Below, piece after piece: positions 43,973 through 52,231 of a stretch of 64,000 bases of DNA. The translations under genes and the position numbers were made by a program. Origin of the DNA: Phyllobacterium endophyticum (GTDB lineage: Bacteria > Pseudomonadota > Alphaproteobacteria > Rhizobiales > Rhizobiaceae). The stretch lies in assembly GCF_003010935.1 (NCBI RefSeq), contig NZ_PGGN01000001.1:62001-126000 (forward strand), read 5' to 3'. The stretch's first letter is position 1. Each line of letters begins with the position of its first letter. The notes beneath the pieces are model-generated. The model saw only the letters and a list, made by a program, of their open reading frames with translations. It was not told where the DNA came from and made no database searches.

Positions 43973-46900
43973 TGCCGAACTATGCAGAACTTGCCGTCAC
44001 TAGCAATTTTTCCTTTCTTGAGGGCGCGTCGCAACCACAAGAACTGGTACAGACAGCGGCTATACTCGGCCTCAATGGTCTTGGAATTGCCGACCGCAAT
44101 ACGCTGGCAGGTGTGGTTCGCGCCTATACGGCCCATAGAGAGCTCAAGGAAAAAACCGGTATAGTATTGAAACTGCTCATAGGGTGCAGGCTCGTTTTTA
44201 TAGATGACACACCGGATTTGCTCGTCTATCCGCGTGATCGTGCTGCTTATGGCCAGCTCTGCCGCCTTTTGAGTGCCGGAAAGGAGCGCGCAAAAATCAA
44301 GGGCGAGTGCCATCTGGTTTTCAGCGATTTCTTTTTTCGCGCCAGGCATTTCCAAATTGCAGTCATGCCGCCCGCCCAGCCTGATAAAAAGCTCACCGCC
44401 CTTCTGAAGGAACTTTCAATGGCAGCCCCGGGTTCGGTCTGGCTTGGTCTTGCCATGCCGTATCAGGGGGCAGACAGGCGGTATGGTGAAAAACTGGCGC
44501 GTATCGCAGCGGAGGCCAATGTCCCCCTGCTGGCCACGAATGATGTCCTGTATCACATCGCCGCAAGGCGGCCGCTGCAGGATGTGCTGACCTGCGTCCG
44601 CGAACATGTCACGATCGATACAGCAGGGCGGCGCCTTGAAAAAAATGCGGAAAGGCATTTGAAATCATCGGATGAGATGCAACGGCTTTTCCGGAATTTT
44701 CCTGAAGCGTTACTTGAAACACACCGTTTCATTGAGCCCATCAGCTTTTCCCTCGATCAGCTCAAATATAATTATCCAGAAGAACCTGTCCCGCCTGGAA
44801 AGTCGCCCCAACAATATCTTGCAGAGGAAACCTGGAAGGGTGCTGCGCAACGTTATCCTGAAGGTATTCCGCGGAAGGTCCGTGCGATATTGGAGAAGGA
44901 GCTGGCAATAATCCAGCAGCTTGAATATGCACCCTATTTCCTTACCGTTTACGATATCGTCAAATATGCCCGTTCTAAAAATATTCTTTGCCAGGGGCGA
45001 GGCTCCGCGGCCAATTCCGCTGTTTGTTATTGCCTTGATATCACTGCCGTTGATCCAAAAAAGACAGATGTCCTGTTCGAACGTTTCCTTTCGCCGGAAC
45101 GTAAGGAACCTCCGGATATCGATGTGGATTTCGAACATGAGCGCCGCGAGGAGGTCATGCAATGGGTGTTCGATCGATATGGACGTCACCGCGCTGCCAT
45201 TGTTGCCACTGTCATCAGTTATCGCCCGCGCAGCGCCATTCGCGACGTAGGCAAGGCGCTCGGACTGACCGAAGACATAACTGCTGCGCTTGCCAACATG
45301 GTGTGGGGCAGTTGGGGTACGACTGTTGAAAAGAATGAGGTGCGCCAGGCGGGGTTGGACCCCGATAACATGATGATCCGGCGCGCCGTAAAACTTGCAA
45401 CTGAATTGATCGGTTTTCCGCGCCACCTCTCTCAACATGTGGGCGGTTTCGTTCTCACGCAAGAGCGTTTGGACGAAACTGTTCCCGTCGGTCCTGCGGC
45501 TATGAAAGATCGTACTTTCATAGAGTGGGATAAGGACGACATCGACGAACTCAATATCATGAAAGTCGATGTACTGGCGCTCGGCATGCTGACCTGCATC
45601 CGCAAGGCTTTTGATCTCATTCACCTGCATGGCGGCAATCGCTACGAGCTTGCGACAGTCCCCCAGGAAGATCCTGCAGTTTATGACATGCTTTGCAATG
45701 CCGACTCTCTTGGCGTTTTTCAGGTTGAAAGCCGCGCGCAGATGAACATGCTGCCGCGTCTTCAGCCTCGAGAATTCTATGACCTGGTTATCGAGGTTGC
45801 CATCGTACGTCCGGGTCCGATTCAAGGCGATATGGTCCACCCCTATCTGCGCCGAAGATCGGGCAAGGAAAAAGTCTATTATCCATCCCCTTCTCCCGAA
45901 CATGGTGACAAGGATGAATTGAAAAGTGTTCTGGGCAGAACCCTTGGTGTTCCTCTGTTTCAGGAACAGGCTATGCGTATCGCCATAGAGGCAGCAAAAT
46001 TTACTCCGGACGAAGCCAATAGGTTGCGTCGTTCCATGGCCACCTTCCGGCATTTGGGTACTATCCATGAAATGGAAAGGCAAATGATCGAAGGTATGGT
46101 CCAGCGCGGTTATCAACGAAACTTTGCTGAAAATTGCTTTAACCAGATCAAGGGCTTCGGTGAATATGGCTTCCCGGAAAGCCATGCGGCGAGTTTCGCC
46201 ATCCTCGTATATATTTCCTCCTGGATCAAATGCCATCATCCAGCAGCATTTGCGGCGGCGCTATTGAACTCACAGCCTATGGGATTTTATGCACCTGCCC
46301 AGATCGTACGCGATGCCCGCGAACATGGCGTCGATGTCAGGCAAGTCGATATCAATTTCAGTGAGTGGGATAATACGCTTGAACATACCGATAAGGACAA
46401 GCTTGCTGTGCGTCTGGGGTTTCGACAGATCGGAGGCTTTTCGAAAACCTGGGCCGAAGAAATCAGCGCAAGACGCATGCACCGCTACACCGATATCGAA
46501 GAGCTCCGCCGCAGAACCCGGCTTGAAAGAAGAGCCTTCGTGCTTCTGGCTGATGCCGATGCATTCGGTTCGCTTGAAATAGATCGCCGCGACGCGCTCT
46601 GGGCTGTCCGCCGTTTTCCGGATAATAAAACCCTTCCGCTGTTCCAAGCTGCGGAAACAAACGAACTGGCCAGTGAACCCGAGACGTCGCTGCCGCAAAT
46701 GAAAATGTCCGAGCATGTCGTTGCCGATTATGAATCGACGCGGCTCTCACTCAAGGGACATCCGATGCAGTTCTTGCGTGATACGTTTAACGCCGAAAAC
46801 ATCGTGACTTGCAAACAGGCAAACAACTTAGGCAATAACAGGCGAGTCAAGATTGCCGGTGTCATTACAGTTCGCCAGCGACCTGGCAATGGCAACGTAG

Positions 46901-47217
46901 TGTTCATGACTATCGAGGATGAAACTGGTATCGCCAATGTTGTGGTCTGGCAGAACCTGTCGGAAAAATACCGCAAGGAAGTAATGGGATCACGCCTGAT
47001 CCTGATAGAAGGCATAGTACAGCGTGCCGATAATGTCGTGCATATCATTGCAAGAAAATTATTCGATCGAACAGGCGAGCTCTACCGCCTGTCCGAACAG
47101 CGCGCTACACTTCCTGTGTCTCACAGTGACGAGATAATCCATCCGGTCTCCGAGCAAGCCCGGGGCAGCCACCCTCGCAACGTGCGCATCCTGCCGAAAT
47201 CCCGTGATTTTCACTGA
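43972..47217 (+). CDS. dnaE2: Error-prone DNA polymerase DnaE2 (ImuC)
   Basis: DnaE2 (1081 aa, family length) is the catalytic subunit of the SOS mutasome. A PHP domain is at the N-terminus (AELAVTSNFSFLEGASQPQELV), the polymerase core has CQGRGSAANSAVCYCLDITAVDP, PPDIDVDFEHERREEV with the catalytic aspartates, and HVGGFVLTQERLDETVPVGPAAM; a helix-hairpin-helix and OB fold end the protein (VKIAGVITVRQRPGNGNVVFMTIEDETG). Its ATG shares one base with the imuB stop. It lacks the clamp/tau-binding extension of DnaE1, as expected for DnaE2. Confidence 0.97.
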   Translation: MPNYAELAVTSNFSFLEGASQPQELVQTAAILGLNGLGIADRNTLAGVVRAYTAHRELKEKTGIVLKLLIGCRLVFIDDTPDLLVYPRDRAAYGQLCRLLSAGKERAKIKGECHLVFSDFFFRARHFQIAVMPPAQPDKKLTALLKELSMAAPGSVWLGLAMPYQGADRRYGEKLARIAAEANVPLLATNDVLYHIAARRPLQDVLTCVREHVTIDTAGRRLEKNAERHLKSSDEMQRLFRNFPEALLETHRFIEPISFSLDQLKYNYPEEPVPPGKSPQQYLAEETWKGAAQRYPEGIPRKVRAILEKELAIIQQLEYAPYFLTVYDIVKYARSKNILCQGRGSAANSAVCYCLDITAVDPKKTDVLFERFLSPERKEPPDIDVDFEHERREEVMQWVFDRYGRHRAAIVATVISYRPRSAIRDVGKALGLTEDITAALANMVWGSWGTTVEKNEVRQAGLDPDNMMIRRAVKLATELIGFPRHLSQHVGGFVLTQERLDETVPVGPAAMKDRTFIEWDKDDIDELNIMKVDVLALGMLTCIRKAFDLIHLHGGNRYELATVPQEDPAVYDMLCNADSLGVFQVESRAQMNMLPRLQPREFYDLVIEVAIVRPGPIQGDMVHPYLRRRSGKEKVYYPSPSPEHGDKDELKSVLGRTLGVPLFQEQAMRIAIEAAKFTPDEANRLRRSMATFRHLGTIHEMERQMIEGMVQRGYQRNFAENCFNQIKGFGEYGFPESHAASFAILVYISSWIKCHHPAAFAAALLNSQPMGFYAPAQIVRDAREHGVDVRQVDINFSEWDNTLEHTDKDKLAVRLGFRQIGGFSKTWAEEISARRMHRYTDIEELRRRTRLERRAFVLLADADAFGSLEIDRRDALWAVRRFPDNKTLPLFQAAETNELASEPETSLPQMKMSEHVVADYESTRLSLKGHPMQFLRDTFNAENIVTCKQANNLGNNRRVKIAGVITVRQRPGNGNVVFMTIEDETGIANVVVWQNLSEKYRKEVMGSRLILIEGIVQRADNVVHIIARKLFDRTGELYRLSEQRATLPVSHSDEIIHPVSEQARGSHPRNVRILPKSRDFH

Positions 47218-47223
47218 ACCCTA

Positions 47224-47466
47224 TCAGGCATGTTTGCTTTCCTTGGCCAGAGCAGCCCTGTCGATCGCCGTGATCATGCAGATTTCCAGATCGCCCAAAC
47301 CATCCTTGATCTCGGATTCGGAAATACCCGCGGCCTCTGCATCGGCCGCACATTTCTCGGCAAGCTGCTTCGGCCTCCGGTCGTGATGGGCCATATCCGT
47401 CGGTCTGCTTGCATCGACATTCGCTTCGATCCAGTTATTGACGAAATCAATCGCTCTTTGGCTCAT
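47224..47466 (-). CDS. DUF768-family small protein
   Basis: This 80-aa protein begins MSQRAIDFVNNWIEANVD and contains ADAEAAGISESEIKDGLGDLEICMITAID, the pattern of the DUF768 family of short proteins known from rhizobia and relatives. The function is unknown. ATG 47466 has AAGGAGGG 6 nt upstream. It converges on dnaE2 with a 6-nt gap. Confidence 0.82.
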   Translation of the reverse strand: MSQRAIDFVNNWIEANVDASRPTDMAHHDRRPKQLAEKCAADAEAAGISESEIKDGLGDLEICMITAIDRAALAKESKHA

Positions 47467-47539
47467 ATGATTCCCTCCTTGGCTTCCGATCTCATCGGAC
47501 AAAACTGCTTTAGGCACGTAAAGGTTGCGAAACCCGCAT

Positions 47540-48346
47540 TCAAACGGCCTCTTTGGCCCAAACCTTGAACTTCGTCAGCACATTCGGACCGAATACATTT
47601 GTCAAAGGCACATCTGCCGCATCGCGCCCGTGCGCAACCTTGATCCTGCCTATTCGCGGACGGTTATTGCGTGGGTCGAAAGCATGCCATTGACCCCCGA
47701 GATAAACTTCCATCCACGCGCAGAAATCCATTTCGGCATGTGGCAAGGGTATGCCGATATCCGTGATGTATCCAGTACAATAGCGAGTGGGTATGTTCAG
47801 GCAACGGGAAAAGGCAACTGCGAGATGCGTATAATCACGGCAGACACCCCTGCCTTCGTAGTAACCTGATGATGCGGTGCGTGTAGGATTTGAATGTTCA
47901 TATCCAAACACGATGTGGTTGTGCACGAAATCGCATATGGCCTGAACGCGCTGCCAGCCCTCTGGCACATGTCCGAACAAGCGCCAGGCCTCCTCGCTCA
48001 GAAGATCGGTTTCGCAGTAGCGGCTTCCCATCAGATAAACCAGCGTTTCATCCGGCAGGTCCTGAACCCGATGCTGGACAGCATCAGTTACGACAGGATC
48101 AGGCAGGCCGCTGTCGCGGACGATGGCATTTGTCGAGCAGAAGAAGGTCCCTGGCGCAGCAAGGATGCGGTTGCACCAATTGCCGAACTGATCATGATAC
48201 CCGGTCACGCTGGCGCCCGATGTAGTTTGAAACGTCTCTATACCTTCCAGATCGGCAAATCGTGAATGATGCACATTCAAAATGGCGATCAGAGGTGTTT
48301 CCTGCGTAAACTCGAACGTCAGTTCACACCCCACATTGATCCTCAT
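47540..48346 (-). CDS. Transglutaminase-like protein
   Basis: This 268-aa protein has a transglutaminase N-terminal region (INVGCELTFEFTQETPLIAIL, VHHSRF) and the core cysteine-protease-type domain with the catalytic Cys in YEGRGVCRDYTHLAVAFSR, the His in PLPHAEMDFCAWMEVY, and Asp in WHAFDPRNNRPRIGRI. Such proteins crosslink, or more often cleave, peptides. AAGGGAA lies about 10 nt before ATG 48346. It is immediately downstream of csbD on the same strand, separated by a terminator. Confidence 0.9.
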   Translation of the reverse strand: MRINVGCELTFEFTQETPLIAILNVHHSRFADLEGIETFQTTSGASVTGYHDQFGNWCNRILAAPGTFFCSTNAIVRDSGLPDPVVTDAVQHRVQDLPDETLVYLMGSRYCETDLLSEEAWRLFGHVPEGWQRVQAICDFVHNHIVFGYEHSNPTRTASSGYYEGRGVCRDYTHLAVAFSRCLNIPTRYCTGYITDIGIPLPHAEMDFCAWMEVYLGGQWHAFDPRNNRPRIGRIKVAHGRDAADVPLTNVFGPNVLTKFKVWAKEAV

Positions 48347-48401
48347 CGGCAGTTCCCTTAAAATTCTGAAATCAAGTAGACAGCACGTCAGACTCTCGCG
48401 C

Positions 48402-48430
48402 AAAAAGCAACCGGCCCGCGAACGGACCGG
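48402..48430 (-). terminator. Terminator after csbD
   Basis: On the minus strand a CCGGTCCG stem pairs with CGGGCCGG (one G-T wobble) around a TTCG tetraloop (48411-48430), followed by TTGCTTTTTG. It lies 27 bp beyond the csbD stop. Confidence 0.85.
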
Positions 48431-48457
48431 CTGGGTTTCGCAATTCTGAGAGGGCCA

Positions 48458-48649
48458 TCAGGCCTTGTCGACTACCCTTTTCACAGCATCCTTGGCTTTG
48501 CCTTTGGCCTGCTGTGCATCCCCTTTGGCTTCCTGCAGCTTTCCCCTTGCTTCCATTTCCCTGGAACCGGTTGCCTTGCCCGCAGCCTGTTTGACATTGC
48601 CGGCGGCCTTGTTGGCTGCGCCGGAAACTTTATCGCTGGTGCTTCCCAT
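48458..48649 (-). CDS. CsbD-family stress protein
   Basis: This 63-aa, very hydrophilic protein (MGSTSDKVSGAANKAAGNVKQ, then GSREMEARGKLQEAKGDAQQAKGKAKDAV) is a CsbD-type stress protein with no known enzymatic activity. AAGGAG precedes the ATG. An EcfG promoter lies 34 bp before it, consistent with general stress induction. It has no cysteine or aromatic residues, as expected. Confidence 0.9.
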   Translation of the reverse strand: MGSTSDKVSGAANKAAGNVKQAAGKATGSREMEARGKLQEAKGDAQQAKGKAKDAVKRVVDKA

Positions 48650-48682
48650 GGATCAACTCCTTGAAGTTCATTGACAATTCTA

Positions 48683-48707
48683 AACGAGCCGGCATGCGGA
48701 TTGTTCC
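48683..48707 (-). promoter_or_regulatory. EcfG-type promoter for csbD
   Basis: On the minus strand GGAAC (48703-48707), 16 nt, CGTT (48683-48686): the full general-stress consensus, about 34 bp before the csbD start. Confidence 0.8.
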
Positions 48708-48877
48708 GCATCTCCTGCGATCTGGGCCATCGGACCATTAGAGGAACAAACGACCCGGCGCCCACGGGGGAACAGGCACCGGGTCTCAAGAACTGACCTA
48801 AACTCGATCAGCCAGTGTTCAAACGTGATGAATTCGGTCTTGGTTCCGTGAAAATCCGCTGCGGGACAAAAAATCAC

Positions 48878-50851
48878 TCACCCGCAAAGTTCTTGTACGG
48901 CCGCTTCGATAGACGAAGTGAACACGCAGTTGCGTGTTGATCCCACGATCTTTTCGCCAATACTGGTATTGGCATCTTCATCCCAGAACCCGATGATGAT
49001 CTTGATGCGCGCGTTCCTGCGTCTTATGCGCCGGACGAGATAGCGCGCATGCGCTACAGACGACGTGTTGAGATAGCTGATGCAAATCGCGCCGACACCC
49101 TCGAGATCGAGTTTGCCGATATTTGACGCCTCGAGCTCATCGTGGGTAACGTCACGGATGTCGAAACCTCTTCGCTCGAGAATGTCCCCGAGAATGACTG
49201 CGGCTGCGTCGTCCAGATCACCCCTCCCACCCGCTGACACGATCGCCATAGGTTTTTTGGTCCGGGGTTTTTTGTTGCTGGGTGGGGTTTTGTTGGCATC
49301 CGCCGTTTGCCCTTCCTCTTCCCCTTCGGAATCCTCGTAGTCTGAGAGGTTCTCCACCAGCAAAATCATGCTCTGAGCCACGCGGCTACGCCTTGTTTCA
49401 TCGAGCACGCCCCTGCCTCTGTCGTGTTCAGCCAGTTGCAGCGCCGGAATAGCCACCGATGCGTAATAATCAAGGATCGTTGCAGACTGCAGATACTCCT
49501 CGGCCTTTTCGGTCGCCTCGTCCGGATCGCCCGATAGAAGCCGCTGGTAGAGCTGTTCTGGTGGAAGGAGCACCGGCTCATTGCCAAGAAGAACGTCGAG
49601 AAACTCGAACTTCGGTACATGCCGTCCGAGGACGACGAGGCACACGGTCAGCGGCGTCGAAAGGATCAGGCCGATGGGGCCCCAAATCCAGGTCCAGACA
49701 ATCGCCGCCAGAAGAACGGCAACGGGCGAGAGGCCGGTCTTCGAGCCGTAGATCAGCGGTTCCATGATATTGTTGCTGATGAGCTCGAGCACGATGAAGA
49801 GCGCCGCGGTCCAGACCAGGGTCATCCAGCCGGGGTCGGCAGCCAGCGACAGGATAAGCGGAAAGGCCGCTGCCATGATCGGCCCGATATAGGGAACGAA
49901 ACGAAGAACGATTGCCAGCATGCCCCACAGCATCGGATTCGGAATCCCGATGAGCCACAGCCCGATACCAATGGGCACACCAAAGCTGATATTGATGATC
50001 AGCTGCATCAGCAGATACTGCCCCACCCGTTTGCCGGCGTCGTGCAAGGCAGTCGTCGTTCGGTGTATATCGCTCGCCCCCACGAGCTTGATAAAGCGAT
50101 CGCGCAAATCTTCGCGACGCATCAACATGAAAATCACGACGACTATCACGATGCCTACCGTAGCCAGCGGCTGGATCAACGGCCCGACGAACGTTTGAAG
50201 CAGGCTCAACGGATCAGGCGGCGGATTGCGTATCTCAACAGGAACGGGCTTGTCGGGGTCTCGAGCGTTCAGGCGAGGGACGGCTTCCGGCGGCGCCACG
50301 TTCTCTGGACGTTGCCGTGCCGGATCAGCGGCGTCGTCTGTACGATCGCGACCGACAAACCGCTCCACCTCATCCGAGCGGCCAATCTCCTCGCCCAGGC
50401 GCTTGAACATTCGGGCGCCGCGGTCGAAAACACTATTGCCGGACTGCGCATCCTTTACGGCGCGAATCTTTGCTTCGATGTTGTACTGATAACTCGGCAG
50501 GTTCTGTGCCAAAACGGTCAATTGACTCGCAACGATGCTAACGAAGACGAAGATCACCAGAAATGCCGTTATCACTACACTGAGAACCGCCACGGCCTTG
50601 GGTATCCCCGAGCGGTGCAAACCGGTGACCAGCGGCGAAAGCGCAAACGTCAGAAGCAGCGCGAGTGCCAGCGGGACGAAGATGTCGCGCGCAAAATAAA
50701 GCGCCGCAACGATGGCTATCGCTACGACGACTGGGGGGAATTCTCCCCGGTTTGCCAGAGCCGTAGAAACGGGCGCGTGGATTGGCCGTCTCGTGACCCG
50801 TTCCACCGCGCGAGGCGACGGTCCCCCCACCTGTTCAGAGGGCATGGACAC
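48878..50851 (-). CDS. AI-2E-family membrane transporter with an extra C-terminal Rossmann-like domain
   Basis: This 657-aa protein has the AI-2E permease core (VVVAIAIVAALYFARDIFVPLALALLL near residue 40; FVPYIGPIMAAAFP and SPLVTGL; the C-terminal helices LLAAIVWTWIWGPIGLILSTPLTVCLVVLGRH). After a Glu/Asp/Pro-rich linker near residue 530 comes an extra domain (MAIVSAGGRGDLDDAAAVILGDILERRGF, VGAICISYLNTSSVAHARYLVRR) that resembles a B12-binding Rossmann fold but lacks the DxHxxG cobalamin motif. The family name (autoinducer-2 exporter) is not a proven function. Position next to stress genes suggests an envelope-stress role. Confidence 0.85.
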   Translation of the reverse strand: MSMPSEQVGGPSPRAVERVTRRPIHAPVSTALANRGEFPPVVVAIAIVAALYFARDIFVPLALALLLTFALSPLVTGLHRSGIPKAVAVLSVVITAFLVIFVFVSIVASQLTVLAQNLPSYQYNIEAKIRAVKDAQSGNSVFDRGARMFKRLGEEIGRSDEVERFVGRDRTDDAADPARQRPENVAPPEAVPRLNARDPDKPVPVEIRNPPPDPLSLLQTFVGPLIQPLATVGIVIVVVIFMLMRREDLRDRFIKLVGASDIHRTTTALHDAGKRVGQYLLMQLIINISFGVPIGIGLWLIGIPNPMLWGMLAIVLRFVPYIGPIMAAAFPLILSLAADPGWMTLVWTAALFIVLELISNNIMEPLIYGSKTGLSPVAVLLAAIVWTWIWGPIGLILSTPLTVCLVVLGRHVPKFEFLDVLLGNEPVLLPPEQLYQRLLSGDPDEATEKAEEYLQSATILDYYASVAIPALQLAEHDRGRGVLDETRRSRVAQSMILLVENLSDYEDSEGEEEGQTADANKTPPSNKKPRTKKPMAIVSAGGRGDLDDAAAVILGDILERRGFDIRDVTHDELEASNIGKLDLEGVGAICISYLNTSSVAHARYLVRRIRRRNARIKIIIGFWDEDANTSIGEKIVGSTRNCVFTSSIEAAVQELCG

Positions 50852-50966
50852 CCACCGTCATCACATTCATGAAAATCCGTTCTCCATTCGGCCCCCGTTA
50901 GGAACGAAGTCGGCCCGCTTTGGTTGCACGCCAGCTGCGCTTCGATGTTGCTGCCGATGCTCAACC

Positions 50967-50991
50967 GGAACCAAATCCTATTTCACGTGTT
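50967..50991 (+). promoter_or_regulatory. EcfG-type promoter, DUF3309 gene
   Basis: GGAAC (50967-50971), 16 nt, TGTT (50988-50991). The -10 box differs from CGTT by one base; the phyR promoter has the same variant. A second GGAAC-N16 with GGTT lies at 50901-50925 and could add a weaker start. Both precede the DUF3309 gene at 51029. Confidence 0.55.
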
Positions 50992-51028
50992 ACCCAGCTG
51001 TAAAGTTTCCTGAGGGAGGGCGGAAAGA

Positions 51029-51187
51029 ATGTCACTGACGACAATTCTCATCATCATTCTTATCTTGGCACTAATCGGTGTGTTTCCAACTTGGCCCCAT
51101 GCCAGGAATTGGGGCTACGGCCCATCCGGCATCGTCGGGATCATCCTCGTTGTCCTGCTGATTCTGCTTCTGATGGGACGAATCTAG
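51029..51187 (+). CDS. DUF3309 small membrane protein
   Basis: This 52-aa protein (MSLTTILIIILILALIGVFP, TWPHARNWGYGPSG, then a hydrophobic C-terminal helix ending MGRI) has the canonical DUF3309 pattern of two membrane segments linked by TWPHxxxWGYGPSG. Such proteins are common in alphaproteobacterial stress regulons, with unknown role. GGAAAG lies before the ATG, and an EcfG-type promoter about 40 bp upstream. Confidence 0.85.
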   Translation: MSLTTILIIILILALIGVFPTWPHARNWGYGPSGIVGIILVVLLILLLMGRI

Positions 51188-51229
51188 TCCGGCTTCGAAC
51201 AAACTCCCAACATCGCAGGAGGAACTGAA

Positions 51230-51313
51230 ATGTTACGTGGTGTCTTGTTATGGCTCATCGGCCTCCCCCTTCCGATTATCCTTATCCTATGGTTCATGGG
51301 CTATCTGTCATAG
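51230..51313 (+). CDS. 27-residue single-helix membrane peptide
   Basis: A very short frame encodes MLRGVLLWLIGLPLPIILIL followed by WFMGYLS, one hydrophobic helix. It has a clear ribosome site (AGGAGG, 6 nt before the ATG). It lies 42 bp after the DUF3309 gene and before DUF883. No family was recognised, but short helices of this type are frequent beside stress genes. The good ribosome site argues it is real. Confidence 0.55.
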   Translation: MLRGVLLWLIGLPLPIILILWFMGYLS

Positions 51314-51355
51314 CGATCGCGCGCCGCTGCAGGCTTGCAGAGGCCGTCATTGCAT

Positions 51356-51380
51356 GGAACAAATAGAGATGACTGACGTT
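51356..51380 (+). promoter_or_regulatory. EcfG-type promoter, DUF883 gene
   Basis: GGAAC (51356-51360), 16 nt, CGTT (51377-51380): exact general-stress consensus, 38 bp before the DUF883 start. Confidence 0.8.
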
Positions 51381-51417
51381 ACGGCCGGCACGAGGCCGTT
51401 CATTCAAGGAGTTTTCG

Positions 51418-51756
51418 ATGGCCACGGTTTCTTCCAAAGTTCGCAAAGCAGTCGACGAAGCCACTGAGTCCAATCCGGATTTGCAGGCGCAGATTACCGC
51501 ACTCAAGGACGACATCGCCAATATTGCCGCGACGCTTGCACGGATTGGAAAGAGCTCCGCCGAAGATGCCAGGCGCAGTGCAGCCGAGTCCTATGAAACT
51601 GCACGGGTGCGTGGCGAGGAGACGTTCGACGATCTTCGCCTCCAAGCACGCGAACTTGAAGAACAGCTTACCGATACCGTTCGCGAAAACCCGCTCACGA
51701 CCATTGCGGTTGCCGCGGGTGTGGGTTTTCTTCTCGCTTTGATCGCCCGCCGCTGA
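51418..51756 (+). CDS. DUF883 (ElaB/YqjD-type) membrane-anchored protein
   Basis: This 112-aa protein is helical in its first 85 residues (ALKDDIANIAATLARIGK, SAEDARRSAAESYETARVRGEETFDDLRL) and ends in a C-terminal membrane helix (ENPLTTIAVAAGVGFLLALIARR), the ElaB/YqjD arrangement. These proteins associate with ribosomes and the inner membrane in stationary phase. An EcfG promoter precedes it, and it is coupled to the next gene by a 1-nt gap. Confidence 0.88.
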   Translation: MATVSSKVRKAVDEATESNPDLQAQITALKDDIANIAATLARIGKSSAEDARRSAAESYETARVRGEETFDDLRLQARELEEQLTDTVRENPLTTIAVAAGVGFLLALIARR

Positions 51757-51757
51757 C

Positions 51758-52231
51758 ATGTTGAAACTGCTGGCCCCACTTTTGACCAGCCTGGCTGCCG
51801 GTGAGGTTGGCCTTGCCGTCAAAAGGATAAAGCGAAACGCCGTGTTTGGCGTCGTTATCGCACTGCTTTCAACCATCGCTGTAATTTTCCTGCTTGTTGC
51901 AGCCTATATTGGGCTCGCTGACCGCTACGGCGATATGCGCGCAGCGCTCACCCTTGCGGGTGGCTCGCTCGTCTTGGCCGTCATTGCCTTTGCCGCGATG
52001 AAGGTCGCTGAAGGGGCTGAGCGGAAGCGTCAGCGCGACCGCACGAAGGTTGATACGTCTGCCCTTCTCACAGTGGCCGCTCTCGCCGCAGCTCCTGTGA
52101 TCCTGCGATCACGTGCGCTGATGATGCTGGCTGTTCCCATCGCCGCGTTCGGCGGTCTGTCGCTTCTGTCAAAGACCAAGTCAAAGAGACGGCCTCGGAG
52201 AAACCCGTCAACCACCAGCGGAGATGTGTGA
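51758..52231 (+). CDS. Small membrane protein downstream of DUF883
   Basis: This 157-aa protein has two close N-terminal helices (GVVIALLSTIAVIFLLVAAYIG and ALTLAGGSLVLAVIAFAAMKV), a basic loop (EGAERKRQRDRTKV) and another hydrophobic part (LLTVAALAAAPVILRS). In other genomes a holin-like YqjE-type protein follows DUF883, so this may be its counterpart, but similarity is weak. It overlaps the end of the convergent kinase gene by 24 bp. Confidence 0.65.
   Translation: MLKLLAPLLTSLAAGEVGLAVKRIKRNAVFGVVIALLSTIAVIFLLVAAYIGLADRYGDMRAALTLAGGSLVLAVIAFAAMKVAEGAERKRQRDRTKVDTSALLTVAALAAAPVILRSRALMMLAVPIAAFGGLSLLSKTKSKRRPRRNPSTTSGDV

Noticed and set aside
44710-46239. Long minus-strand open frame (509 codons) opposite dnaE2
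   Set aside because: It lies wholly inside dnaE2, whose protein has all family motifs; the antisense translation has no recognisable motif and results from codon bias.
49619-50872. Long plus-strand open frame (417 codons) opposite the AI-2E gene
   Set aside because: Composition is highly charged and Arg/Asp/Gln-rich, with no motif or ribosome site; it mirrors the membrane protein on the other strand.
50901-50925. Additional EcfG promoter with GGTT before DUF3309
   Set aside because: The -10 box departs from CGTT and a better site lies closer to the gene; noted only as a weak alternative.
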